This document shows positions 23,001 to 32,772 of a DNA stretch of 64,000 nucleotides, in pieces. The translations under genes were made by a program, and so were the position numbers. The notes below the pieces were generated by a model that was given only the letters and a program-made list of their open reading frames with translations, searched no databases and was not told where the DNA came from. The number at the start of each line of letters is the position of its first letter. The stretch's first letter is position 1. Source of the DNA: Nymphaea colorata (taxonomy: Eukaryota; Streptophyta; Magnoliopsida; Nymphaeales; Nymphaeaceae); assembly GCF_008831285.2 (NCBI RefSeq), contig NC_045145.1, forward strand, positions 10,598,802-10,662,801, written 5' to 3'.

Positions 23001-26000
23001 GCCTAATAAGAAAAAGAAAAAATTACAAAAAGTAGTCCAACTTTTGACCAAATAAGGAACCACCAGTTAACTTTTAAAGGTCAAAAATAGGCTCTCAAAC
23101 TTTTGAGAAAATTTTACAAACTGCCTTTGGATAAAAACCATTAAAATAGCAAAATGTTATATTTCTTACTAGAAGAGGTAATTTTTTAAAGTATTCCCAT
23201 ACTTTAACCTTTTCCATTGAGGAATTCCCTTAAAAGTTGAGAGCTTATTTCTTGATCCTTAAAAATTAAGGGATGATTTGTTATTTGTTCAAATAATAGG
23301 TGCTTTTTTGTAATTTTTCTAAAAAAAACACAAATTCTAGATAGTAAATATTCATAGAGCCGAGGAGAAAGCAACATAGTTGCACATCGACAACTACAAG
23401 TAATTATGAAAAAGAAATGTTTAAAAAGACAAACAGATTCTTTAATGACTTGATATGCCTACCATGCCATTATTCACATGCACGAACAATTTTTCAATGT
23501 GTTCAACTGCATTGTTAAAAGCACTCGAGACAGACTAGGTTGGCAGTTAAGCCTGAAGCCTAGGCAACACTAGAGTAGGTGCATTGAGCAGCCCAGAGAG
23601 CATATAACACTAAACACCATTGAAGTTTCACAAAGTAAACTTCATAAAGTTGAACAATTATTTTGCAATTGCTATAGAGGATGCAAAGTCATCTAAGTAC
23701 CTATACCAGCTACCAAAATTCTAATATCCAAAGCATAAAAGCCTGGACTGTAAAATTACACGTCTAATTTTTTAGTTAAAAAAGGGAACAAAAATCCTCA
23801 ACATAGTAGCAACCTCCATGATGACTCTGTTTGTTATAAAACTGTCTTATATACATGCATATATACATTAATACCAGTGTCACAAATATTGTTTACAGGT
23901 TTTAAACGGCAAGGTTTTTCTCAGATATAATATGGCAAAATGACATGCAACACCAAAAAGAATAAGGAAAAGAAAATCTGCATAGAAGCAGAAAAAAAAA
24001 AGAAATGCCTTCTGTTTCCTGAAGAAAAAAATCTATCTCAGACAGTAGAAGAAGACCTAACAAAGAGGAAGAAAAGAGAAAAAAAAAGTGCAGGCTGCTG
24101 AGGAGAAAGAGCAAAGCACTGAATAGAAGAGCAAGCATAGTGCGTAGGCGAGCCTTGGAACCCTAGGTGATGGCATAGGCATTTCCACGCAGGTAACAAA
24201 CCAAGCTTAGGGGCCTAACTGTATTTTTAACAACAAACTGACAAAGGGGTCAGCATTTGTTCATTAATAGCCTTTGTATATATCAGGGAAGGAATCAACA
24301 AATCTATTACACTGAAATGCAACCAAAGTACATAAGAAATCATCACTTCCCAACCAAAAAAGTGTGTCAACAAAAAAAAACAGAATTAGAATATCTGAGT
24401 ATTGATTTTGTACAACCGACAATAGAAAAAAAAGAATTGAAGCCAATTTTCTTACCTTGAACACAAAGAGCCACACTCCAACTTTAACACTAGAACCTAG
24501 AGAGTTTGTATTTCCTAACAAACTAAACTACTAACCTCAAACCAATCAAGACAATCAATAGCCATCACTTTACAGTGAGCTGTGCCCTTAGAATTGTACA
24601 TTTCACAAAGAGCACGCCACATAATGGCATAGTTATTAACCTAATAAAGGACAGAAAGAGGGATGTGTGTGTGAGGGAGGGGGAGAGAGAGAGATGTTTC
24701 CTCCTAACACGGAACAACATGCAACATCGAAAAGAATAAGGGAAACAAAATCTGCATAAAAGCAGAGAAGAAAAATAACGGCCTTCAATTCGCAAAAAAA
24801 AAAAAAGAAACATTTCTGCCTCAGACAATAGAAGAAGAACAAGAAAAAGGAAGAAGAAGAGAAAAAAGTCTTGAATGCAAAAGCAAGCCTAGGCGCATGA
24901 GTGAGCCTAGGGCAGTCATGGCATTGGATTTCTAAAATGCAGGTCGCCCGGGCAACCAGCCTAGTTTTAGGGGTCTAAGTGTGTGTTTAACAAATAGAGT
25001 TCAACCCTCATTCATGAATAGCCTTTCTATAGGTTAGTGAACCAATGAACAAACTTTTTCAATGAAAAGGCAACAAAAGTACATAAGCAATTATCGTCCC
25101 CGACCAAAAGTGCTATGTTAACCAAAAGAATGTGAAAGAATAAAAGAGAACTGATTATTGATTTCATAGAGCCAATAATAAAAAGAGACTTGAAGTCAAC
25201 TTGTGACCTTGAGCATGAGTAGCCACGGACCAACTTTAACACTACAACCTAGCTAGTAGGTACTTCCTTGCCAACTAACTACTCACCTCACACCAATCAA
25301 GACAGTCGATAGCCATCACTTTATGGTGGGCTGTGCCCTTGGAGTTGTGCACTTCACGAATAGCACGCCACATAACCATTGGTTCCCAGCTTAACCCAGA
25401 TGCCATATTGAGAACATTCTGTACTATCACAGGCTCACCCCTCCTCCAGTGCCACTGGAAATGCTTGAGATTTTCATGACAAAGGCCATCTGCATCAGGG
25501 CAATACAAATAGTTGTCATGAGAATTATCCCTCCTAGCTGCTTTTCTAACTTCTTTCTTCCCATCAGCAGCTTGCTTGTCCACTTCTCCACATATTCGGC
25601 ATTGAGCAGAAACATCCGGCAGCAGACATAATCCACTGCTATCATGTATTTTTTCAGCTTCTCTTAGCAGCTCAGCGACTTCCTTTTCAGGGAAAATATG
25701 CTTCAACTCCAAAAGACAACCACCACAACCACCCATTTGCTTTGGAGGACAAGGAACTCCATGGTCAGAACAGGATTTTCTTACACCTGGTTTTTCCTCC
25801 TCCAAGAGATCCTCGGAAACAAGATTTTTATCATGTCCATCAGCTTCTGGAGATGTAGACTTATTGGATGATGTTGTGACACCATCACTAATTAACTGCC
25901 GTTCACGTATTTCTTTGCAACAATTCAAACAAAGATCATATTGACATTTTGGGCAGCTTCTATGCAAATCCACGATAGAAGTATTACAGTTGTCACTGAA

Positions 26001-28177
26001 ACAAAACAGTAACATGATAAAAATGAGGAAACAACATCCTTTGATAACATATTCAAAATGCAAGCAGCCAATTAATGACTGCTACAAAATAACTTCAGGC
26101 AAAAAAAAACTAAAAACAATTACCAATATAAACGTTCATCACTGGGACAAACCGTCTTTTGCAAATGCAGCTCAGACAATGGAACTCCTGAATGTAACAG
26201 AGTACAACAAATATTAAATAAATTTAATAAATGAAAACAACAAAATATCAGAATCACACCTTGAGATTTTGCTTCTAGCTCTTTCTCAGTGTTCTGTTCC
26301 TGTATCATTTTTCTCAAAAAAGGAAGAACCACACCCACTAAGTATCGGGCATACAGAGATCTATCACATGGACTTTGTTTTCCAAGAGAACCCTATAGCA
26401 ATAATAGAAAATGACAAATTAGACAAGCTCATTAGGAGAAAGAAAAGCAAAAAAACCATGTAAAGGGAAAATGAAAAAAATTCATGTCAGTTACCATGAT
26501 ATTCAGTTTTCCATCGGTTCTCAAGCATGCCTTGCAATTGCAATTTCCGCGACAAAAAGGACAACACGTTGCAACTTCATGCTCTGACATCCTAGGATAC
26601 CTGAAAACGACAATTAAAGGAAGAAAGCACGAGACTCAGAAAATCCATTTTTAGAAAGACTGAATCTAAACCTCGTGTAATCAACTATCCATTTCAAGGA
26701 GACTTGAGTAAATAGCTGGCAGGCCTTTGCGGTATAAATGGTTTAAATATTTAAAAAAAAAAAGTTGTGGCAGTTACTTATATCAGCTGAAGAATTAATA
26801 ATAAGCATTTACAGGCAACTTAATGAGAAAAAAGGCTACGAAATTTAAAGCGGGAAAAAAAAATAAAAACCATCTACACTGCATGAATGAGTTTCAAAGA
26901 AACTGCTACTAAAAAGGACAACTTCTAACAATAGATCGCAACCCTACCAATTGAAGAGAAGCACTGTTACCGTAACATCTAACCCTTGCCCGGAAACGAA
27001 AACAAAGAAAGCAAAATTTGTAATGTTTCATCTTGTGTTTATTCCATCCACAGCTTATTTTGAAATGTTTCTTTCAGCAAGCTTATGCTTTAATGGTGAA
27101 TGGTGAACTTAAATGACTCAGTCCGATTATCGGTTAACATTTCTCAGTTCTGTGAGATGAAATCAGATGAGTACCAGCCTTCTGCCCTTTGTTTCTCATT
27201 GCTTGTTGGATGATATCTTCGTTACCAAACAAAGACATTCCCATCTTTGTAAATTTTCATTTACCAAAACTCAGATAGAATGAAATTCTGAAAACTCAGA
27301 TAGAAAGAAATTCGGTATCATATAAATTTACAGTTTTACCATGTTTCTTTTGAATTAAGGCGACAAGTGTGAGCAGCAGAATATGGACGCACCAGTTTCT
27401 TACACAGGGAATGCAGTAGCGTTTTCGTTTACAGTTCTTGCAACGGACAACCCTCTCCTTATCGTTTCTCTGACATTGATGGCACATGTTACTGTGCCCT
27501 GGTTTAGCCTTCACACGCTTAACTCCAGAAACCTAAGAAATGAGGAGTAAGGACAAGCCTAACGTCATTACCAAACTAAACAGATAGGACCAACAACAAA
27601 AGAAAAACAATAGCGGTAGCAAAAACCAAGCGAAAGAAGGAAGTAACAAGAACACAATAAATCATTGAGGGGCAGCAAATAGGCTGCAAGAAGATATCCG
27701 AGGCGGACAAGAAGATACTTCTGTCAGCGCCACTTTGGAGACCTCTTTCACCTGAGCTCGGGCTACTCTCATGCCGTCGTCGCTCTGGTGCATCGTCTTT
27801 GCATTCAAACTCGAACTCGAAGACGCTACGTCTGACCCGACCTTCTCGCCCTCGTCAGCAGCCTTCAGTTTCTTTCGTTTCCTGCCCCTTTTCTGCTTAT
27901 CCCTTTTGCCGGCAGAGTCCTCGATCATCGTAATGCCTTGCGCTCTACCATCACCGGTATTCCTCCTGCGCTTTCTCTTCTTCCCACTTACCATCTTAAC
28001 GACCTTGGGCTCGCAAGCCCAAACCTTTTTCTTCGCCTGCTTCCTTCTTATCTGTAGGTAGTGATCCTGACAGTACGATTGCCCGTGGATCCGCCAGTTG
28101 CGGCACTGCCACGACTTTCCGTCGCTCCTCCTGCAGCGTAGTTCCTTCGGCGGGGAGATGAAGCCGTCGTCCTCCAT
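17021..28177 (-). CDS. JmjC histone H3K9 demethylase, KDM3/JMJ25-like, 13 exons
   Basis: Exons (minus strand): 28177-27719 (or donor at 27752), 27532-27393, 26600-26495, 26392-26260, 26187-26124, 25995-25287, 22547-22218, 19678-19145, 18769-18697, 18616-18531, 18193-18074, 17968-17889, 17153-17021. All junctions are GT-AG and phases agree, giving about 977-988 aa. Domains: WRC (about residues 13-47), a lysine/arginine-rich nuclear region, a RING-like cysteine cluster (about 170-235), a second cysteine cluster (about 285-330) and a C-terminal JmjC domain. Iron ligands are present: H641 and D643 (T-K-L-H-C-D) and H872 (G-C-P-H-Q-V), separated by a long acidic/basic insertion encoded by exon 8. 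The family removes methyl groups from H3K9 in the nucleus using Fe(II) and 2-oxoglutarate. The start at 28177 directly precedes the WRC; an in-frame ATG at 28348 would add 57 low-complexity residues and is less likely. The WRC points to the JMJ25-like clade, but I do not name an ortholog. Confidence 0.9.
21667..21912. repeat. MITE-like element in demethylase intron 7
   Basis: The ends are imperfect inverted repeats of AAAAAATTACAxTTGCACTCA type, and the body is AT-rich and non-coding. It is related in its termini to 23015-23320 and, on one side, to about 20069-20120. Confidence 0.5.
23015..23320. repeat. MITE-like element in demethylase intron 6
   Basis: The left end AGAAAAAATTACAAAAAGTA and the inverted right end AGAAAAATTACAAAAAAGCA agree over most of 20 bp. 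The 306-bp body is AT-rich with no ORF. The target duplication is not clear. Confidence 0.6.
23938..24642 (-). repeat. Intron 6 tandem duplication, lower copy
   Basis: Aligned with 24711-25393 in the same orientation. Shared landmarks are the AAAAGAATAAGG...AAATCTGCATA segment, TAATAGCCTTT / GAATAGCCTTT, GTACATAAG and the exon end. The copies differ by many substitutions and small indels, so the duplication is old. Confidence 0.8.
24536..24640 (-). other. Duplicated exon-like cassette in demethylase intron 6
   Basis: This 105-bp stretch copies the last part of exon 6 (25287-25391). Over the alignable 87 bp there are 12 differences, no indel and no stop. It has its own AG acceptor (24641-24642) and GT donor (24534-24535), starts and ends in phase 0, and encodes 35 codons including W-R-A and A-I-D-C-L-D-W. 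If spliced in, it would add 35 residues just before the JmjC domain without changing frame. Whether it is used is unknown. Confidence 0.7.
24711..25393 (-). repeat. Intron 6 tandem duplication, upper copy including true exon 6 end
   Basis: Partner of 23938-24642. A ~65-bp spacer with a GA-rich microsatellite separates them. This copy includes the functional exon 6 donor. Confidence 0.8.
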
Positions 28178-28424
28178 TACTGTCTGTCCCTCTCTCTCTT
28201 CTCCTGCCTCGTGGTTGGAAGAGTGATCGTTAGGCAAGCGGGAAAATGATCCGGATTGTTGGGGGAGAGGAAGCCCTCTCTCTTTCTCTTCCCTCTCTCT
28301 CTTCTCCCCTCCCGCCTGCACGCAGCCGCGTGGTGAGCACAAAGCCAACTTTCGCAGCTCTGTCTCATAACAGTAAAGGGTGATTGTTGGAAGAGCGGGA
28401 AATGGTCGGTGGGGGAGCGGGAAA
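28178..28424 (-). promoter_or_regulatory. 5' UTR/promoter of demethylase with three E2F-type sites
   Basis: GCGGGAAA (minus-strand TTTCCCGC, the E2F consensus TTTSSCGC) occurs at 28238-28245, 28395-28402 and 28417-28424. A CT-rich tract near 28275-28315 suits a plant 5' UTR. A short upstream ORF starts at 28368 on the same strand and overlaps the main start region; it matters only if transcription starts above it. Confidence 0.55.
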
Positions 28425-28883
28425 TGCTGCCGGACTTTTTTGAAAATGACGACGGCCCGTTGTTCGGCTCAAAACAGGGGGCTTTGATGCACAGGAATTA
28501 TCCGCACCATCATAAGGTTCTGTTTGGATCTAATAAGACAGGTGGACAGAAAAGAAAAATATAAAGAGAGTATGTTCAATTCTGTAATCTAATATCGTCC
28601 GATTTATACTGATCCGAACCAAGTTTAGTGATTAAAATCCAGGTTTTTAAAGTCAGTTCCATCTCTAGCAAACATTGGATGGAATGTCCGTAGCCTCTGG
28701 TGTAGAGGCTGCTCTTCATTCTTTTTTTATGAGGGTAAAAGTTAAAAAAAAAATAAAAAATAAAAATCATCACTTACAGGTGCAGGCGGGTGCTTTGTTC
28801 CTTTTTGTCTCTTTTGGTGGCAAAATATCACAAAAGAACTAGGAAATTGCCCGGTTCAGTATTGGAAACTTCACCCCATTTTG
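28425..28883. other. Intergenic DNA upstream of the demethylase
   Basis: No gene seen. It contains poly-A/T runs and the probable distal promoter. Confidence 0.5.
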
Positions 28884-30571
28884 TCATATGGTCTGTCTCA
28901 TGAAGTAGTGGATGAAGGTTTTTGGTGGTTGTTGGAACAAAAAGGCATACATGACTTTCATGGAAAGATTCTGTTGGAGAGTGCTTTCCTCAAAAAGAGA
29001 GTGAAATCAAGAGAAAAATAGGAAAAACCAAAACAGAGATAGAGAATGGGAAAAGTGTGGAGTTGAGGGAGAGAAAGGAGCAGAGGGGGAAACAAAATTT
29101 AGTAGAGATTGAAAGGAATATCTTGTTTCAAAAGAAAAAACTTTTCACTCACACCACCTAACGCCCTTTTTTAAGGGAGGGATGGAAAAGAAAGGAAATG
29201 AAATGGAGGGAAAGAGAATGAGAAAGGAAAGGAAGGGGAGGGAAAGGAAATGAGAATGGAATGGAATGGAAAAGAAAGGAAATGAAATAGATGATTATAA
29301 AAGTTGTTTGAATAGAAAGGAAATGAAAGGTTAAAATCATGTTTGTTTGGACTACATAACGGAAAAGAAAATGAATCCTCAAGTTGAATTGGACACCACA
29401 CAAAAAGAGAGAGAGAGAGAGATTGAAAACATCAATCAAAGAAAATGTTTAGATCATGTAGTAATAAATCTAATAAAAATTTGGATCAATCAAACAAAAT
29501 GTTGGTAAACATCATAATTGTTTAAAGACAAAAAAAATCACATAATAACTCCAGCTCTGCCAAGCATCCTAAGTAAAACATTCTTTCGCTTAGAAACAAG
29601 ACAAGCAAAAATTGTTTTCATCCTTTTTTCATCATGAGTAAGATGAAAATGTGCTTGGGTTTACAACTTTTCTTCAAGACCAATGACTTCAAATGCTGGA
29701 CATATGTCTTCTTTATAATATTTATTTGAATGTCTGGGTTCTTATATGACATTACTTTTTTTAATTGCATTAACAACTCTCTCAAAGGAATCTTTCATTA
29801 TTTCAATCTCTTTTACACTTGCATTATGCTTTGACAATGAACCTCTGTTGGGCTCAACTTGGACTTCATACTCGTCTCTTAGGTTGAACATAACTCGCCT
29901 TACTACATTATTTTGCTCTAGTAAAGAAGACGCACGCTTGAAGAGATTTTCACTCTTTATTATTTCATGTGAACCTGATGCCGATGCACAAACCAAAAGC
30001 TCCACACATACAGAGCACCCACAAAAGCAATAAGGGGAAATACGAGAAAGGGCTGCCGCAAGAGAGAGAGAGAGAGAGTACCTGCAAGCCAGTAGGAAGA
30101 GCTCTCACGCAACACATGAGCAAAGGGAAAGACAAGGAGAACTTGAAGACGTTGGTGAAAGGGGTATTGTGGGTAAAAAGGAGAAGCTTTTTCCTTTCCT
30201 TCCCAATCCCTCCAATTTTGGAGGGATTGGATTTACGCTACATTTTCCTTTCTTTTCCCTCCCATTCATTTTCCTCCCTTTGCAACAAAACAAACTTTTT
30301 AATTTTCTTTAATTTTTCTCTTTTCTAATTAATCAACCAAACAAAGGATTGATTGTTCAATCACTCCCTTTCCTTCCAACTAAACAGGGCGTAAGCAAAG
30401 ATGAATTGAGAAACGAAAAATCAGACTCCAGCACTTATTCTTTTCATTTCACAACTCAAAAGTTCTCTTTTTACAAAACCTTAAGAGCCAAAATGGCGGC
30501 ACAAACAATTAATGAGCCCAACCACACAATAGAAAGACCCATTTATGGACTCTTCCTACACCTACCTACCA
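28884..30571 (-). repeat. 3' LTR of minus-strand Ty3 element, interrupted
   Basis: Two pieces (28884-29161 and 30392-30571) together match the LTR at 32282-32772. The middle is a later insertion (29162-30391). About 27 bp at the lower end are not recognisable. Confidence 0.75.
29162..30391. mobile_element. Harbinger-like DNA element inserted in an LTR
   Basis: A 1230-bp insertion with CGCCCT...AGGGCG ends, flanked on both sides by TAA (29159-29161 and 30392-30394), the usual duplication of PIF/Harbinger elements. The uninterrupted LTR at 32282-32772 shows the empty site near 32597-32606. Purine-rich subterminal repeats (GGAAAGGAAATGAAAT type) match the small element at 40866-41299. An 87-codon open stretch on the minus strand (30005-29742) is not recognised; it could be a relic of the accessory ORF of such elements. 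Confidence 0.75.
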
Positions 30572-31172
30572 TTTGTCCCCAAGACCAGCTATTAATGTCC
30601 ACTCAAGTTGCTTAGCATTATACACCTGGAGCCTCTTTGCTAACTTTTATTTAAGATACCACCAGGATCCCAAGCCCGTCGTGATTCTTCCTTCTTGGAA
30701 TATAATTCTGCTTTCAAGGTACCTACCACTGCTACTCTCAAACCAAATCCATCGTATTTCCCCATTCGAATGTCCAAGGTTAGGAAGTATTGGTGGGGCA
30801 CCAAAATCATCGCTTGTTGTTGCTTTTGTTTTTCCACTTAAGACCACCTGTAGGGCTCTTTGCTTCAACTTCAACTTTCATGATTTCAAGCTCCATGTCT
30901 ATGTCCCTCTACCTAATTTTTGAAACCGAGGGCTACCAAGAATCAAACCTTGACCAGTAATTGGAATCATAATACAATCAAACTATATTCATGCCCTCGA
31001 ATGTCCAAATCCAAACTCATAACATAGCCATGGTTTGGAATGCGTGATCCATCACCTTATGACAAGTTTAGGGCTGGTTCCTCCTCTAGTTGTAGACCTA
31101 ACTCCTTAGCTATAACATATTACAATTAGCTCTCGTATCCATTAGTACCATGACAGGTCTTCTACATAATAA

Positions 31173-32250
31173 TCATTCAATTCGCATGAGATCTGCCGTA
31201 TCCGACAAGGCAATGGCATAATATCCTTTCTCTTTTCTAGGCTCTTGTTTTTCTTTAGCTGCGCCATGTTTTGTTTCTTGAACCGCCTTAAGCTCTTGAT
31301 CAGTTGTCTCTAACATCTTTAAGCAACCTTTGCATCGATAATCCTTAGTATACTTTTCATCGCACCAAATACAATGGCCCTTATCAAATCTTTCCCTTCT
31401 CACGTGGGCCTGCAGCTCGAGCCAGCTTTGCGCCTTGACCGGAATGGAGTCCTTCTTAGGCGGTTCCTTACTTTCCACTTTCGAGTCGCTAGGTGAATCC
31501 TTGTTAGAGGTGACAGGTTTCTTGAGAGCAAAAAGCCTTTTGTTCCTCTCTTTCAATGCCCTTTGGCCCATTTGAAACATTCTTGTAAATTCTTGGGCTC
31601 GTGTAGTTGGAGTTCAATCTGCAACTCTTTCAACGCCCCCAATTAAGGCTCCCATCAGTGCCTTGTTCGGCCAGCTCACCACGGAACTCGAACTTTCAAA
31701 TTCAGATTGGTACTTTTTAATAGAACTTTGTTGCTTTAAGTTCTTTAAATCAACATCGTAATCTTTAAAACATAAATCAAACCAATCTGGTCTCAATATA
31801 ATCTTCCAAGGTCAACCATTCGGGCTCCCCATGACAGGATCTATAGCATTCATACCATTGGCATATCTGGACCTTCAAAATGAAGAATGTCAAGAGGCAC
31901 CTTTTAATCATCGGACACTCGTTGACGAGTAAAAAATTGTCGAGCCTTGAAGTGTCACTGCCTGCCATTGCTTCCATTAAATTTTGGAAAATTCATCTTA
32001 GCTCTAACCTTGGGTTCACGTTCTTGTGTCGACCTCCATCCTTACTAGTTTCTGCTTTGCTAAGGATTGATCCATTATTATCCATGGATGGATTCTTGCC
32101 CTTGACGAGTTCTTGGACCTGCACCTCAGTCCTCCCAAGCCGCTGGTTCACTTCTGTCATGCTGGCTTGAAGTTGGCGCATGGCTTCCAATAAAGATGCC
32201 ATCGATGGCTCCTTTATTGTCTTAGGCCCTCCCATCTTCTTGGGCGGCAT
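31173..32250 (-). pseudogene. Ty3/gypsy gag remnant (minus strand)
   Basis: The frame opens at 32250 with M-P-P-K-K. It has a predicted coiled-coil region (about 32130-32200), then a gag core in shifted frames (31614-31977), and a 135-codon open end (31580-31173). The zinc knuckle near 31320-31380 reads C-I-W-C then K-D-Y-R-C, with Tyr in place of the usual His. Directly downstream (about 31130-31165) a protease scrap reads V-L-M-D-T-R-A, with Arg in place of the active-site Gly. Stops and shifts show it is non-functional. Confidence 0.75.
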
Positions 32251-32264
32251 GTCGTAATAGACAA

Positions 32265-32277
32265 GTTTCTAATACCA
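32265..32277 (-). other. Primer-binding site of minus-strand Ty3 element
   Basis: Reads TGGTATTAGAAAC on the minus strand, close to the initiator-Met primer site TGGTATCAGAGC, four bases inside the LTR end. Confidence 0.7.
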
Positions 32278-32281
32278 AAAA

Positions 32282-32772
32282 TGGTAGGGTCTGCCCTAGA
32301 ACCAAGATGTGGTCCATCTCAGGAAGGAGTGGATGAAGGTTTTTGGTGTTGTTGGAACAAGAAGCTATAAATGACTGCCGTGGATGGTGAGTGCTTTTCT
32401 CAAAACAAGAGTGAAATCTATAGAAAAATAGAGAAAACCAAAAAAGCGATGAGAGATTCAGCCAAGTGTAAAGTTTGAGGGAGAGAAAGTGAGTAGAGAG
32501 AGATGGAGAGGGGAACTTGGGTAAGCGGAAAAAGTGAGTAGAGAGAGAAAGTATTAAAAAGAATATTATGTTTCAAAAGAGAAGACTTTTCAAGCACACC
32601 AGCCAAGAAAAGATGAATTGGGAAACAAAAAATCATAAGCCACCACTGATTCTTTTTCTTTCATAACTCTGAAAATTATCCCTTTACAAGTGAGTTAGAG
32701 CCAAAATGGTAGAACAAACAATTAATGAGCCCAATTACACAATAGGAAGACTCTTCCTTCACCGACCCACCA
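32282..32772 (-). repeat. 5' LTR of minus-strand Ty3 element
   Basis: 491 bp with short inverted termini TGGTGGG/CCTACCA. It matches the split LTR at 28884-30571 over most of its length. Confidence 0.75.

Larger units (their letters stand above)
28884..32772 (-). mobile_element. Ty3/gypsy retrotransposon remnant, minus strand
   Basis: Two LTR copies are recognisable: 32282-32772 and, split by an insertion, 28884-29161 plus 30392-30571. The intact LTR begins (minus strand) TGGTGGGTCGG and ends CCTACCA. A primer-binding site of initiator-Met type lies at 32265-32277, then gag and a protease scrap. After a deletion of RT, RNase H and most of integrase comes a short integrase C-terminal-like scrap near 30640-30870. 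The target duplication was not found because the lower LTR end is eroded. Confidence 0.75.

Noticed and set aside
27771-28061. Plus-strand ORF of 96 codons
   Set aside because: It is the antisense shadow of demethylase exon 1, which carries the WRC domain.
28177-28368. 63-codon minus-strand ORF overlapping the demethylase start
   Set aside because: Low-complexity Arg/Glu/Cys-rich peptide in a CT-rich 5' UTR; kept only as a possible upstream ORF, not as a gene.
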